Positions 42,405-51,058 of a stretch of DNA of 64,000 nucleotides are shown one piece after another (position 1 is the first letter of the stretch; the number at the start of each line of letters is the position of its first letter). The notes below the pieces were generated by a model that did not search any database, had not been told where the DNA came from, and saw only the letters and a list, made by a program, of their open reading frames with translations. The stretch comes from an uncultured Eubacteriales bacterium. Lineage in GTDB: Bacteria; Bacillota; Clostridia; Oscillospirales; CAG-272. The DNA lies in the NCBI GenBank assembly GCA_900542425.1, contig UQNQ01000006.1, positions 15,425-79,424 of the forward strand. Reading direction: 5' to 3'. Made by a program: the position numbers and the translations under genes.

Positions 42405-43184
42405 ATGGAAGCGATTCTGAAAAATAAATATATTAAGCTGCCGAAAAATTTTGACTTTACGAAAATAAAAGATTCCCTTACCGGAACGGGACGTCGTTTT
42501 TGTGCCGCTGTGTTCGGTGACAGCGTATTGCGCGGTGTGATTTTTGACGAAAAAGCAGGCGGATACCGCATGCATCGGGGAAGATTTTCAGGGATACAGG
42601 AACGATTTCATCTGGACATTAAAAACAATTCCCGGTTTGGCTTTACTGTCGAACGCGGATCTGAGCTGATTCGGGAAACCGTCACCAAAGAAAACCATCC
42701 CGAGTTTGTTTTTCTGGAATACGGAAGCAATGATTGTAATTTCGATTGGGCAAAAGTTGCGGAAGAACCGGATTCCGAGCATGATCCGGTAACGCCGGCG
42801 GAAAAATTTTTGAAGATATATTCGGAACTTATTGACTATGTGTATGAGTGCGATTCTATGCCGGTTGTTGTTTTACCGACGCCGATTGATTCCGAAAAGT
42901 TTCTTACTTGGATTTGCCGGAAGGGATTGTCAAGGGAAAATATTCTTCACTGGCTCGGCAGTACGGAAATGATTTATCGTTGGCAGGAATATTATTCCGG
43001 ACTTTGCGAACGGCTTGCGCGTGAAAAAGGTTGTCTGATGATTGATCTGCGCACACCTTTTTTGGTAAGACACGATTATGACAAGCTTTTATGTGCTGAC
43101 GGTATGCACCCGACGGAAAAAGGACATGAACTGATAGATGCGACGTTTTCCCGCTTTTTAGAAAGGCTTGGCACTTCTTCGTAA
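42405..43184 (+). CDS. SGNH/GDSL hydrolase family protein
   Basis: A 259-residue intracellular esterase-type protein. Block I FGDSVLRGV (catalytic Ser), block III EYGSNDCNFDW (Asn), block V CADGMHPTEKGHEL (catalytic Asp-x-x-His). No signal peptide. Substrate unknown, typically an acyl or acetyl ester. ATG 42405 has GGAGG 6 bases upstream. Confidence 0.87.
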   Translation: MEAILKNKYIKLPKNFDFTKIKDSLTGTGRRFCAAVFGDSVLRGVIFDEKAGGYRMHRGRFSGIQERFHLDIKNNSRFGFTVERGSELIRETVTKENHPEFVFLEYGSNDCNFDWAKVAEEPDSEHDPVTPAEKFLKIYSELIDYVYECDSMPVVVLPTPIDSEKFLTWICRKGLSRENILHWLGSTEMIYRWQEYYSGLCERLAREKGCLMIDLRTPFLVRHDYDKLLCADGMHPTEKGHELIDATFSRFLERLGTSS

Positions 43185-43220
43185 AAGACGCTTATACTCC
43201 TTTTTATATATACTCCTCAA

Positions 43221-43266
43221 AAGAATGAGACGCTGTCCTGCCTGACAGCGTCTCATTCTTTCTTTA
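43221..43266 (+). terminator. Terminator after the SGNH hydrolase gene
   Basis: 17-bp stem AAGAATGAGACGCTGTC and complement (43221-43260) with a 6-base loop, then TCTTTATTCTTTT. Confidence 0.88.
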
Positions 43267-43309
43267 TTCTTTTATGTAGCAAAAACACAGAGCGCCTTGG
43301 GGAGAAACC

Positions 43310-43540
43310 ATGAATCAGGAAATCGAAAAGAAAATCGGAAAAATATCAGAAGCCTTAGAGAGAGCAGATATGACACAAGAATTCCTTGCGGAGCAGTTGC
43401 AGCTGCGCGGCTGTGATATCACCCGAAGCGCCGTCGCAAAAATCGAGGTAGGGCAGCGTCATCTTTATCCTGATGAAATTATACTGATAAAGGAAATTCT
43501 GAAAGTGAGTTATGATGAGATTTTTGCGTATGAAACATGA
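43310..43540 (+). CDS. XRE-like helix-turn-helix protein
   Basis: A 76-residue single-domain regulator: RADMTQEFLAEQLQLRGCDITRSAVAKIEVGQRHLYPDEIILIKEILKV is a Cro/C1-type HTH. GGAG is 5 bases before the ATG. Target unknown; it stands alone between two terminators. Confidence 0.85.
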   Translation: MNQEIEKKIGKISEALERADMTQEFLAEQLQLRGCDITRSAVAKIEVGQRHLYPDEIILIKEILKVSYDEIFAYET

Positions 43541-43571
43541 AGCAGACATAACGCCGAAAAAATCCGTCCGT

Positions 43572-43605
43572 AAAAAAGCCGCACGAAAATCGTGCGGCTT
43601 TTTTT
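43572..43605. terminator. Bidirectional terminator between the HTH gene and gdhA
   Basis: 14-bp stem AAAAAGCCGCACGA / TCGTGCGGCTTTTT with a 3-base loop and A/T runs on both sides. Confidence 0.9.
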
Positions 43606-43623
43606 ATACAAGTATCGATTTTT

Positions 43624-44958
43624 TTAACAGATTCCATGAGCGAGCATGGCATCAGCAACTTTTTCGAATCCGGCAATGTTAGCTCCGGCAACATAATTGC
43701 CTTCCATTCCGTATTTTTTAGCTGCATCTGCGATATTCCGGTAAATATTGCTCATGATGGCACGCAGTTTGGCGTCGACTTCCTCAAAGCTCCAGCTTAA
43801 ACGCTCACTGTTTTGTGACATTTCGAGAGCGGAAGTGGCGACCCCCCCTGCGTTCGCGGCTTTGCCGGGAACAAAAAGCACACCGTTTTCCATAAGGTAT
43901 TGTGTGGCCTCGATGGTTGTGGGCATATTCGCGCCTTCGCATACGGCTTTGCAGCCGTTTTTCACAAGCAATTTTGCATCTTCCAGCGTCAGTTCATTCT
44001 GTGTGGCGCAGGGAAGAGCGACATCGCACGGAATGCTCCAAACGCCGCGTCCTGCTGTATAAACAGCATCGGGATGTTTTTCGGTATATTCCGTAAGACG
44101 TCCGCGCTTGACTTCTTTGATTTCCTTGATGAGCGCGAGATCGATTCCGTTTTTGTCATAAATCCAGCCGGAGGAGTCGCTCATGGTGACAACTTTCGCA
44201 CCAAGCTGTGCCGCTTTTTCCGCAGCATAAATGGCAACGTTTCCGGCGCCGGAAATAGCAGCCGTTTTGCCGGAAATGGTGTCCGCGTGATCTTTCAGAA
44301 GTTCTTCCGTGATATAGAGAAGTCCGTAACCGGTCGCTTCCTTGCGAACAAGAGAACCGCCGTAGGAAAGTCCTTTTCCGGTCAGTACGCCCTCATAAAG
44401 TCCGCGGATACGCTTGTACTGCCCGAATAAATATCCGATTTCTCTGGCTCCGGTTCCGATATCACCAGCGGGTACGTCTGTGTCGGCTCCGATATATTTA
44501 TAAAGTTCCGTCATAAAGCTTTGGCAGAATGCCATGATCTCCCGATCGGATTTTCCTTTCGGATCAAAATCGGAACCTCCCTTGGCGCCTCCGATCGGCA
44601 ATCCCGTGAGAGAGTTTTTGAATACCTGTTCAAAGCCGAGAAATTTCAGAATGCTGAGATTGACGGACGGATGCAAACGCAGCCCGCCTTTGTATGGTCC
44701 GATGGCGTTGTTGAACTGAATACGGTAACCGATGTTGACACGGGCTTGTCCTTGATCGTCTACCCACGGAACACGGAATTGGATCTGGCGGTCGGGTTCT
44801 ACCATGCGTTCCAGAAGCGCTTCCTTTTCGTAAAGAAGTTCATTTTTTTCTACCGCCGGAACGATAGATTCGAGAACTTCTCTTGCTGCCTGTAAAAATT
44901 CCGGTTGATACGGATATTTGGATTGGAGTTCTGAGAGAATACGTTCAGTGTATTTCAT
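43624..44958 (-). CDS. gdhA: NADP-specific glutamate dehydrogenase
   Basis: A 444-residue hexameric GDH that aminates 2-oxoglutarate. VPWVDDQGQARVNIGYRIQFNNAIGPYKGGLR, FKNSLTGLPIGGAKGGSDFDPKGKSD with the catalytic Lys, and DVPAGDIGTGAREIGYLFGQYKR are the signature of the bacterial NADP type. ATG 44958 is chosen with AAAGGAAAGG upstream. Confidence 0.95.
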   Translation of the reverse strand: MKYTERILSELQSKYPYQPEFLQAAREVLESIVPAVEKNELLYEKEALLERMVEPDRQIQFRVPWVDDQGQARVNIGYRIQFNNAIGPYKGGLRLHPSVNLSILKFLGFEQVFKNSLTGLPIGGAKGGSDFDPKGKSDREIMAFCQSFMTELYKYIGADTDVPAGDIGTGAREIGYLFGQYKRIRGLYEGVLTGKGLSYGGSLVRKEATGYGLLYITEELLKDHADTISGKTAAISGAGNVAIYAAEKAAQLGAKVVTMSDSSGWIYDKNGIDLALIKEIKEVKRGRLTEYTEKHPDAVYTAGRGVWSIPCDVALPCATQNELTLEDAKLLVKNGCKAVCEGANMPTTIEATQYLMENGVLFVPGKAANAGGVATSALEMSQNSERLSWSFEEVDAKLRAIMSNIYRNIADAAKKYGMEGNYVAGANIAGFEKVADAMLAHGIC

Positions 44959-45021
44959 AAATTTTGCTTTCCTTTCCTTTGAATTTTCAAAAATCATCTG
45001 TAAAATTATACTTTAATAAAA

Positions 45022-45050
45022 ATTATAACATGTTTTTTTAAAAAAATCAA
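45022..45050 (-). promoter_or_regulatory. Promoter of gdhA
   Basis: Minus strand TTGATT (45045-45050), 17-bp spacer, TATAAT (45022-45027). Confidence 0.75.
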
Positions 45051-45138
45051 TATTTTTGTCGATATTTTTAAAGAAAAAAAGTTTAAGACAAAATTTTTGC
45101 ATTCTGAGGCAAAAAAAGACGCAAAAATGAAAAAATAC

Positions 45139-45168
45139 TTGACAAGCATAGGTTTTATATGGTAAAAT
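45139..45168 (+). promoter_or_regulatory. Promoter of rplU-prp-rpmA
   Basis: TTGACA (45139-45144), 18-bp spacer, TAAAAT (45163-45168). Confidence 0.75.
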
Positions 45169-45174
45169 AATATG

Positions 45175-45245
45175 CCGCATAATGTCAAGGCTTAAAAAAC
45201 ACAAGATGTTGCCTTACTTAGCGAGTCATAACGAAAGAGAGGTGT
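45175..45245 (+). ncRNA. Possible L21 leader RNA
   Basis: The 80-base leader between promoter and rplU has a stem AAGGC/GCCTT (about 45187-45214) and further pairing. Firmicute rplU operons often carry an L21 leader here. Not confirmed by alignment. Confidence 0.35.
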
Positions 45246-45251
45246 TTTCCG

Positions 45252-45560
45252 ATGTTCGCAATTATCGTAACAGGCGGAAAGCAGTACAAGGTTCAGGAAG
45301 GCGACGTTCTTTTCGTTGAAAAGCTTGATGCCGCCGAAGGCGATACCGTTAAATTCAGCGAAGTTCTCGCGGTATCCGGAGAGAGCTTTGTTACAGGCAA
45401 GCCCAACGTTGAGGGTGCTTATGTAACTGCAAACGTCCTTAAGAACGGCAAGGGTAAAAAGATTCACGTTTTCAAGTACAAATCTAAGAAAAACGAGAAA
45501 AAGAAAATCGGTCACAGACAACCTTATACCAAGGTTCAGATCGAAAAGATTTTTGGCTGA
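45252..45560 (+). CDS. rplU: 50S ribosomal protein L21
   Basis: A 102-residue L21: MFAIIVTGGKQYKVQEGDVLFVEKLDAAEGDTV and the C-terminal KKKIGHRQPYTKVQIEKI are diagnostic. First gene of rplU-prp-rpmA. Confidence 0.97.
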   Translation: MFAIIVTGGKQYKVQEGDVLFVEKLDAAEGDTVKFSEVLAVSGESFVTGKPNVEGAYVTANVLKNGKGKKIHVFKYKSKKNEKKKIGHRQPYTKVQIEKIFG

Positions 45561-45566
45561 TAGGCT

Positions 45567-45923
45567 ATGACGAAGGTAGTTTTCTATAAAAAGAACGGCA
45601 TTTTTTACGGATTTCATGAAATCGGTCATGTCGGATACGGAGAATTCGGAACCGATATCGTGTGCTCAGCGCTTTCTGCGATGACCATGCTTATCATCAA
45701 TACCGTTGAGACGGTATGGGGAATGGACGTGTCTTATGAAATTGACGATGAAACCGCGGATATCACGGTTACGGTGAAAGAAGCATTGCCGGATTATGCC
45801 TCCTCTGACGAAAAGCGATATGCAGCGTCAGGGCTTATCGAGGGATATTATTATCAGCTCATGGATATGCTGGAGGATTACAGCGACTACCTGGATGTCG
45901 ATGCAGAGGAACGGGAGATTTGA
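45567..45923 (+). CDS. prp: Ribosomal-processing cysteine protease Prp
   Basis: A 118-residue protease (YsxB/DUF464 family). Catalytic His and Cys lie in FHEIGHVGYGEFGTDIVCSALSAM (residues about 12-36). It cleaves the N-terminal extension of L27. It starts 7 bases after the rplU stop with no strong ribosome binding site, so translation is probably coupled to rplU. Confidence 0.94.
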   Translation: MTKVVFYKKNGIFYGFHEIGHVGYGEFGTDIVCSALSAMTMLIINTVETVWGMDVSYEIDDETADITVTVKEALPDYASSDEKRYAASGLIEGYYYQLMDMLEDYSDYLDVDAEEREI

Positions 45924-46001
45924 GCGGACGGGAAATGGTTTTCTATGGCCGCCGTGGGAAACTTCCGCAGTTACAATAAGAAAAAATGGAGGTATCACAG
46001 T

Positions 46002-46280
46002 ATGTTGAAGCTTGGCTTGCAGTTTTTTGCACATAAAAAAGGTGTCGGTTCTACCAAAAACGGACGGGATAGCCGAGCCCAGAGACTCGGTGTCAAGAAA
46101 TCGGACGGACAGCCGGTGATTGCGGGCAACATTATTGTTCGCCAGAGAGGCACGAACGTGCATCCCGGTACAAATGTTGGTATTGGTTCCGATGATACAC
46201 TTTACGCTTTGGCTGACGGAACGGTAAAATTTGAACGTTTCGGCGACAACAAAAAGCGTGTAAGCGTAATTGCAAAATAA
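46002..46280 (+). CDS. rpmA: 50S ribosomal protein L27 (with Prp-cleaved pre-sequence)
   Basis: A 92-residue L27. The N-terminus MLKLGLQFFAHKKGVGSTKNGRDS contains the Firmicute pre-sequence ending LQFF, cleaved by Prp before AHKKG. ATG 46002 is set by GGAGG upstream. Last gene of the operon, followed by a strong terminator. Confidence 0.96.
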   Translation: MLKLGLQFFAHKKGVGSTKNGRDSRAQRLGVKKSDGQPVIAGNIIVRQRGTNVHPGTNVGIGSDDTLYALADGTVKFERFGDNKKRVSVIAK

Positions 46281-46290
46281 AGAAAAAACA

Positions 46291-46323
46291 AAACCGGACT
46301 TTTTATAAAGTCCGGTTTTTTGC
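46291..46323 (+). terminator. Terminator after rpmA
   Basis: 12-bp stem AAACCGGACTTT / AAAGTCCGGTTT (46291-46318) with a 4-base loop, then T-run. Confidence 0.92.
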
Positions 46324-46556
46324 GGCAATCATTTTATTTTAAAATAACGGAGATATATGTAGTTTTATGGATAAAATGTATCAATAACGGATTTGAATAT
46401 AAAAATGCGAATGATATTTTATTTTTAGTGAACGAATTCATTTGAATTTTTTATTTTCTCGGAAGGTTCCGCAGTGAGTAGCATCGTTTTTCATTTTCTC
46501 TCTTGCTTTCTTCACTTTGCTGTGATAAAATAAAAAAAGAATAAATGGAGGATGTT

Positions 46557-47003
46557 ATGAAAAAACTGATTTCCTTTTTGCGCTCTTATCTTGGGCATGT
46601 AGGCGCCTATTTTATGTTTACCATGCTCGTTTTTATTCTTTTTTCGATGGCAATGGGTTTGCCTTCTGATACCTTTAACACGCCTCTTGTATGGACGTCT
46701 CTTTTATTTTCTGCATTGGTTGGTGTTGCGGATTATGTGTTCCATGTAAGGTTTTTGGATTCTTATTTTGTAAAGCTGGCCATTCATGGCATCTTATGTA
46801 CGGTAGCGTTCGGGGTATCCTTTGTTGCACTTTCAGGACTTGTAGAACGTGGCAAGACCGGTCTGTTTGGCATTTTGGGATTCCTTATCTTTTATGTGTT
46901 TCTTGCTGTTGTAAGAGGAATTTATCATACGATTACGGATAGAAGTATGAGTGAAAACGAGCCCTATACGAATCTATATACACCAAAGAATCTTGACAAA
47001 TAA
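46557..47003 (+). CDS. Four-helix membrane protein, possibly DUF3021 family
   Basis: A 148-residue integral membrane protein with four hydrophobic segments (about 16-36, 46-64, 73-93, 104-124) and a polar C-terminal tail. Size and topology fit DUF3021, but no decisive motif is seen. ATG 46557 has GGAGG 5 bases upstream. Followed by a terminator; monocistronic. Confidence 0.65.
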   Translation: MKKLISFLRSYLGHVGAYFMFTMLVFILFSMAMGLPSDTFNTPLVWTSLLFSALVGVADYVFHVRFLDSYFVKLAIHGILCTVAFGVSFVALSGLVERGKTGLFGILGFLIFYVFLAVVRGIYHTITDRSMSENEPYTNLYTPKNLDK

Positions 47004-47020
47004 TACCCGAAAGAGGAAAC

Positions 47021-47056
47021 GCCGCAGAGAAAGAACTCTCTGCGGCATCCTTTTTT
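47021..47056 (+). terminator. Terminator after the four-helix membrane protein gene
   Basis: 10-bp stem GCCGCAGAGA/TCTCTGCGGC (47021-47046), then ATCCTTTTTT. The following 47057-47301 contains no gene I can support. Confidence 0.85.
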
Positions 47057-47301
47057 GACAGTACACAAAAATTTCCGGCAGAACCCGTTGCTGAAAAAAT
47101 ACAAAACGAAAAAAGTTTATTGAAATTGATGCGGAAAATAAATCGAGAATTTAAAATTACTCCAAACGTACACTGGGGCACTCGCTTTATTCGCAGGACT
47201 CGGTACCATAATGGCAGTCAAAAGGATTTTTTATAAAAATACCGGATAATCTCCTATTAGAAGTAATTTCATTTGTCGTTTTTTCAGAAGATGCGCTTAA
47301 C

Positions 47302-48321
47302 TTAATCCGGAATAGAAAAATCCGTAATCGGATTGACCGCGTAATATTCGCCGCTTTCCTTGTAAACGGCGCTTTTATTTTGCAGAAGGAATTTTGTAAT
47401 TTCATAACAATCAATCCAAATTTGGTTGGTCCCGTCTTTTTGAGAGGGATGAAAAATGAGCTGAATTCCGAAATGAAGATGTGGTGTATTAATGTTGTTG
47501 GTATTTTCACGCGCACTGTATCCCGTCATGCCGAGATATCCGATTACTTCTCCCGCCGTAACGATTTTTCCTTCATAGATATCGTTGTATGGATGGTCCT
47601 TGCGCAGATGTGCGTAATAGTAATATCGTTTACCGTCAAAGCTACGGATTCCGATACGCCAGCCGCCGTACTGGTTCCATCCTACTGCTTCCACATAGCC
47701 GGATTCTACGGCGATGACCGGTGTTCCGACCGATCCCATCATGTCATGACCGAGATGCTGCCGCCGATATCCGTAACTTCGTGCTACACCGAAATCATCA
47801 AAATCGCTGTAATAGTAGCCGCGGGCAATGGGAGAAAACGCTTTTAATCCGTATGTTTCTTTGTACACATATCTTCCGTCGATATTTTCATATGTCGCAT
47901 AAGTGCCGAGAAATCCGTCCAGCACGGCGCCGTATGCTTCTTTATAGTAGGAATAGTATTTCATCGTGTCAAAACAGGAGGGATCATTTTTTAAACATTC
48001 CGCCGCATAAGATAAGTCGGATTTTTTATAGGCTTTAAAATTTCCGCCGTATTTGGCGCCGAGATAAGCAAGCAAATCGATCCAATTTACATGTTCTTCT
48101 GTACCGTAAGATTCAATATCAAGTTTCATCGCATCGGTCATTGCGGTTGCGGTGACGCCGTAATCCACCCATTTGATATACGAAACACCGTCGGCGGATA
48201 CATAGAATGCATCTTTCCCGGAAAGAGAAAGCAGGCAGAATGCAATGACCAAAATGACTGCCAAAACGCCGATTAGAATGCGTGAGGACCTGCTTTGATA
48301 TCCGTCATGTTTTATCATCAT
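47302..48321 (-). CDS. M23-family metallopeptidase, membrane-anchored
   Basis: A 339-residue protein with a short cytoplasmic N-terminus, one membrane helix (about 14-34), a roughly 130-residue linker domain and a C-terminal LytM/M23 domain. Zinc ligands: HLGHDMMG (H, D), YYYYAHLRKDHP (H) and TPHLHFGIQ (HxH). It should cleave peptidoglycan cross-bridges outside the cell. GGAGG lies 7 bases upstream. Monocistronic. Confidence 0.88.
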   Translation of the reverse strand: MMIKHDGYQSRSSRILIGVLAVILVIAFCLLSLSGKDAFYVSADGVSYIKWVDYGVTATAMTDAMKLDIESYGTEEHVNWIDLLAYLGAKYGGNFKAYKKSDLSYAAECLKNDPSCFDTMKYYSYYKEAYGAVLDGFLGTYATYENIDGRYVYKETYGLKAFSPIARGYYYSDFDDFGVARSYGYRRQHLGHDMMGSVGTPVIAVESGYVEAVGWNQYGGWRIGIRSFDGKRYYYYAHLRKDHPYNDIYEGKIVTAGEVIGYLGMTGYSARENTNNINTPHLHFGIQLIFHPSQKDGTNQIWIDCYEITKFLLQNKSAVYKESGEYYAVNPITDFSIPD

Positions 48322-48580
48322 AGCGTATCCTCCGGATTTTTCTGATATTCAAATATATATGATCGTTTTCGCACTGCTATGCTGAGTGTCAGAAGAAACA
48401 TGTCTGTATATCCATATATATCACTAAGGAATTTGTTGTTTTTGCTCGGACAAACGATACCCATGAGCGAGAAGGGCTGGATTAGCATTTCTCAATTTGC
48501 TGAAATAAGGCATGACTTTGAGTAAAATAAAATCATATTCTGAAAATTTTTTGTTTATCATGCTACGATATAATATCATG

Positions 48581-48614
48581 AAAAATCCGGATTATCTTCT
48601 GAAGATAATCCGGA
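48581..48614 (-). terminator. Terminator after the GNAT-like gene
   Basis: Perfect 14-bp stem TCCGGATTATCTTC/GAAGATAATCCGGA (48586-48614), single-base loop, then five T on the minus strand. The rest of 48322-48580 is A/T-rich without a gene. Confidence 0.88.
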
Positions 48615-48632
48615 ACGGATAAAAGATTATTT

Positions 48633-49799
48633 TTATTCTTTTTCTGTTTTGTCAAGTGGTTTTACATAACACCGGCGCCGTTTATGAATGATGGCATGAA
48701 AACGGCTCCACATGGATTGGATACGAAGATTGGTTTCGAGCATCGGTCCTGTTTCCGCATACCGAATGCCATATTTTTCAGCGCCTTCAAAGGTATGTAC
48801 GATGATTTCGGCTCCGAGCGCACTGTTCCAGTATTTCGGGTCGGTGGCAATTAAAAGGAATTCCAATGTCTCATGCTTTTTTGAAGTGAGATACCGGAGC
48901 ATATGAATCCAGCCGAAAGGAAAGAGACGTCCTTTGCATTTGCGCACGGTTTCGGCAAGAGAGGGAATGACGACACCGAAAGAAACGGGTTTGTCGTTCT
49001 CATCTGCAATAAGGGTCAAAAATTCCGGCTTGACAAGCGTGATGAACTGTCCGATATAAAGTTCTATCTGCCTGTCGTTCAGCGGTATGACGCCGTATAT
49101 GTGTTGATAGGCTTCATACAGAAGCTCAAAAATTCCTTTCGCATAAGGCAAAACATCTTTTGTTTTTTTCAGGCGGATTTCATGAAGATTTAATTTTTCC
49201 AAAGAATATTCTGCGATTTTTTTGATTCTGGGATCCAGTATCTCGGGCTTTTCCATTTTCATTTCCACCCAGTCCGTCAGCTTCTGATAACCAAGCGCTT
49301 CCAAATGCTGCATGTAATATGGATGATTGTAACTGGTGATAAAAAGTCCCATTTGATCGAAACCATCGACAAGCAGTCCCTGATGATCGAGATCACAGAA
49401 GCCCATCGGTCCTTGGATTTCTTCCATGCCGAGGGATTTAGCCCAATTTTCTACTTCGGCAAGCAGGACACGGGAGACCTCGAGATCGTCAATGACATCG
49501 TATCGCGAGAACCGAACACAATTTTTGTGCCAGACTTCATTGAATCTTCGGTTATGAATCGCAGCGATTCTGCCAACAGGCTCTTTTCCGCGGAATGCCA
49601 TAAAATATCGTGCGTCACAATATTCAAAAGCAGGATTTTTGTCTTTCCGGAGATTTTCTATTTCATCCATCATGAGTGAGGGAACATAATTGGGATTCCC
49701 GATATAAAGGCGGTCTGGAAATGAAATAAAGCGCTTTAAATCGCTTGTTGAGGTTACTTCATAAATATCTATTTTTCCGTCAGAATGAAGAAATATCAT
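48633..49799 (-). CDS. GNAT-fold N-acetyltransferase-like protein (YghO-like)
   Basis: A 388-residue protein of a conserved family with two GNAT-like halves. YIGNPNYVPSLMMDEIENLRKDKNPAFEYCDARYFMAF at the N-terminus, EIQGPMGFCDLDHQGLLVDGFD in the middle and RYAETGPMLETNLRIQSMW near the C-terminus are characteristic. The acceptor is unknown. ATG 49799 is chosen because AGGAG lies 6 bases upstream. Confidence 0.72.
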   Translation of the reverse strand: MIFLHSDGKIDIYEVTSTSDLKRFISFPDRLYIGNPNYVPSLMMDEIENLRKDKNPAFEYCDARYFMAFRGKEPVGRIAAIHNRRFNEVWHKNCVRFSRYDVIDDLEVSRVLLAEVENWAKSLGMEEIQGPMGFCDLDHQGLLVDGFDQMGLFITSYNHPYYMQHLEALGYQKLTDWVEMKMEKPEILDPRIKKIAEYSLEKLNLHEIRLKKTKDVLPYAKGIFELLYEAYQHIYGVIPLNDRQIELYIGQFITLVKPEFLTLIADENDKPVSFGVVIPSLAETVRKCKGRLFPFGWIHMLRYLTSKKHETLEFLLIATDPKYWNSALGAEIIVHTFEGAEKYGIRYAETGPMLETNLRIQSMWSRFHAIIHKRRRCYVKPLDKTEKE

Positions 49800-49982
49800 A
49801 GGCGGCTCCTTTTCGGTGCTCCACATTATTACAACATTAGTATATACCTTAAATCGTCTTTTTTCAAGAATAATTTTCAGAGGAACTTTGAAAATTAAGC
49901 ATTTGTAAAAAGATGAATAAAAAAATCATGCCTACACAAACTATCTTTTGATATATTTTTTTATGAAAAATTAAAAAAAATA

Positions 49983-50011
49983 TTGACAAATTCTCCAAGA
50001 TATGATATGCT
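49983..50011 (+). promoter_or_regulatory. Promoter of tRNA-Lys
   Basis: TTGACA (49983-49988), 17-bp spacer, TATGCT (50006-50011), 17 bases before the tRNA. Confidence 0.8.
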
Positions 50012-50028
50012 ATTTAAGCTTTGGATAT

Positions 50029-50104
50029 GATCCATTAGCTCAGAAGGTAGAGCACATGACTTTTAATCATGGTGTCCGGAGTTCGACTCTCCGATGGATC
50101 ACCA
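50029..50104 (+). tRNA. tRNA-Lys (anticodon TTT)
   Basis: A 76-base cloverleaf with encoded CCA. Acceptor GATCCAT/ATGGATC, D-arm GCTC/GAGC, anticodon stem CATGA/TCATG with loop CTTTTAA (anticodon TTT), T-arm CGGAGTTCGACTCTCCG. It is intact although a prophage has integrated into it: the phage att core restores the 3' half from the anticodon loop onward. Confidence 0.96.
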
Positions 50105-50110
50105 AATAAA
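50059..50110. repeat. Left attachment site (attL) of the filamentous-type prophage
   Basis: 52-base direct repeat identical to 57577-57628. It starts in the tRNA-Lys anticodon loop, covers the whole 3' half and CCA, and runs 6 bases past the gene, a classic tyrosine-recombinase target. Confidence 0.93.
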
Positions 50111-50142
50111 CGAGATACCCTCAAGGTATCTCGTTTTTGTTT
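50111..50142 (+). terminator. Terminator inside the prophage left end
   Basis: 9-bp stem CGAGATACC/GGTATCTCG (50111-50133), then TTTTTGTTTTG. It now terminates tRNA-Lys although it belongs to the phage side of attL; the presumed original tRNA terminator lies beyond attR at 57629. Confidence 0.85.
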
Positions 50143-50173
50143 TGTATGTCATGATATCCATTTTTTAAAGGTG

Positions 50174-51058
50174 TCAAGAATCATGGTGTCCATTTTTGAC
50201 GTCGATCGGAGAGTATTTTCCGAAGTTTGCGATCACATATCCGGGGGCAATATGCAGATATTTTTTTACCATCTCAAGAGACGTATGTCCGAGAATCGTC
50301 TGCAAGGTATAAATGTTGCCGCCGTTAGTTAAATACATCGTTGCAAAGGTATGCCGGAGCAAATGAGGATGAAGCCGTTTGATTCCTGTCCGACGTTTCA
50401 GTTTCCGAAATAGGTCTTTGACGGTGACATCAGAAAGCGGTTTACCGTCTGCAAGAGTAAACAGGTATTCCGCTTCAGGTCTGACCCTCATATAGAGACG
50501 CAGCTTCTTCGCAGCATATTCTCCGATTGGTACATTACGCTGTTTGTTGCCTTTGCCGGTTACCAGCGCATATCCTGCATCGATATGCAAAGAATCCGCT
50601 TTCATAGTGATAACCTCGGCACGACGCAAGCCAGAGCCGAGCATAAAAGAAATCATGCACAGATCGCGAAGCCCTGTAAATGTATTTTCATTGAAAGAAG
50701 AAAACAACCGATCCACTTCGGCGGCAGTCAGCACGTCTTTGACCGTGTTTTGAGCTTTCGGCAATTTCAACTTTGCCGGAATGTTCATTTCAGTATACTC
50801 ATTGTTATAGAGCCATGTCAGAAAAGCGCGGAGCGCACGGACGTAAGATTGCACAGAAACAGTGTTCTTACGTGTGTCATCTTGTAGGGAAACAACGTAT
50901 TTTTTGCAGTCAAGTAAAGAAATCTGTCGAACATCCATATTTCCCATGAACGCAAGAAATAATTTCAAGGATCGTATGTAATATTCTCTTGTCAGCTTAG
51001 AATTGCCTTTCATTCTTTGGTCAAGCAAAAATTCCTCTATCGCTTCGGTAAGATTCAC
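50174..51058 (-). CDS. int: Prophage tyrosine recombinase/integrase (XerD-like)
   Basis: A 294-residue integrase. N-terminal SAM-like core-binding domain (about 1-95) and catalytic domain with Arg145 (GSGLRRAEV), Lys in GKGNKQR, His232 and Arg235 (HLLRHTFAT), His258 (ILGHTSLEMVKKY) and nucleophile Tyr267. It lies next to attL, as expected. Its start overlaps the rep stop by 4 bases (ATGA), so it is co-translated with Rep. Confidence 0.94.
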   Translation of the reverse strand: MNLTEAIEEFLLDQRMKGNSKLTREYYIRSLKLFLAFMGNMDVRQISLLDCKKYVVSLQDDTRKNTVSVQSYVRALRAFLTWLYNNEYTEMNIPAKLKLPKAQNTVKDVLTAAEVDRLFSSFNENTFTGLRDLCMISFMLGSGLRRAEVITMKADSLHIDAGYALVTGKGNKQRNVPIGEYAAKKLRLYMRVRPEAEYLFTLADGKPLSDVTVKDLFRKLKRRTGIKRLHPHLLRHTFATMYLTNGGNIYTLQTILGHTSLEMVKKYLHIAPGYVIANFGKYSPIDVKNGHHDS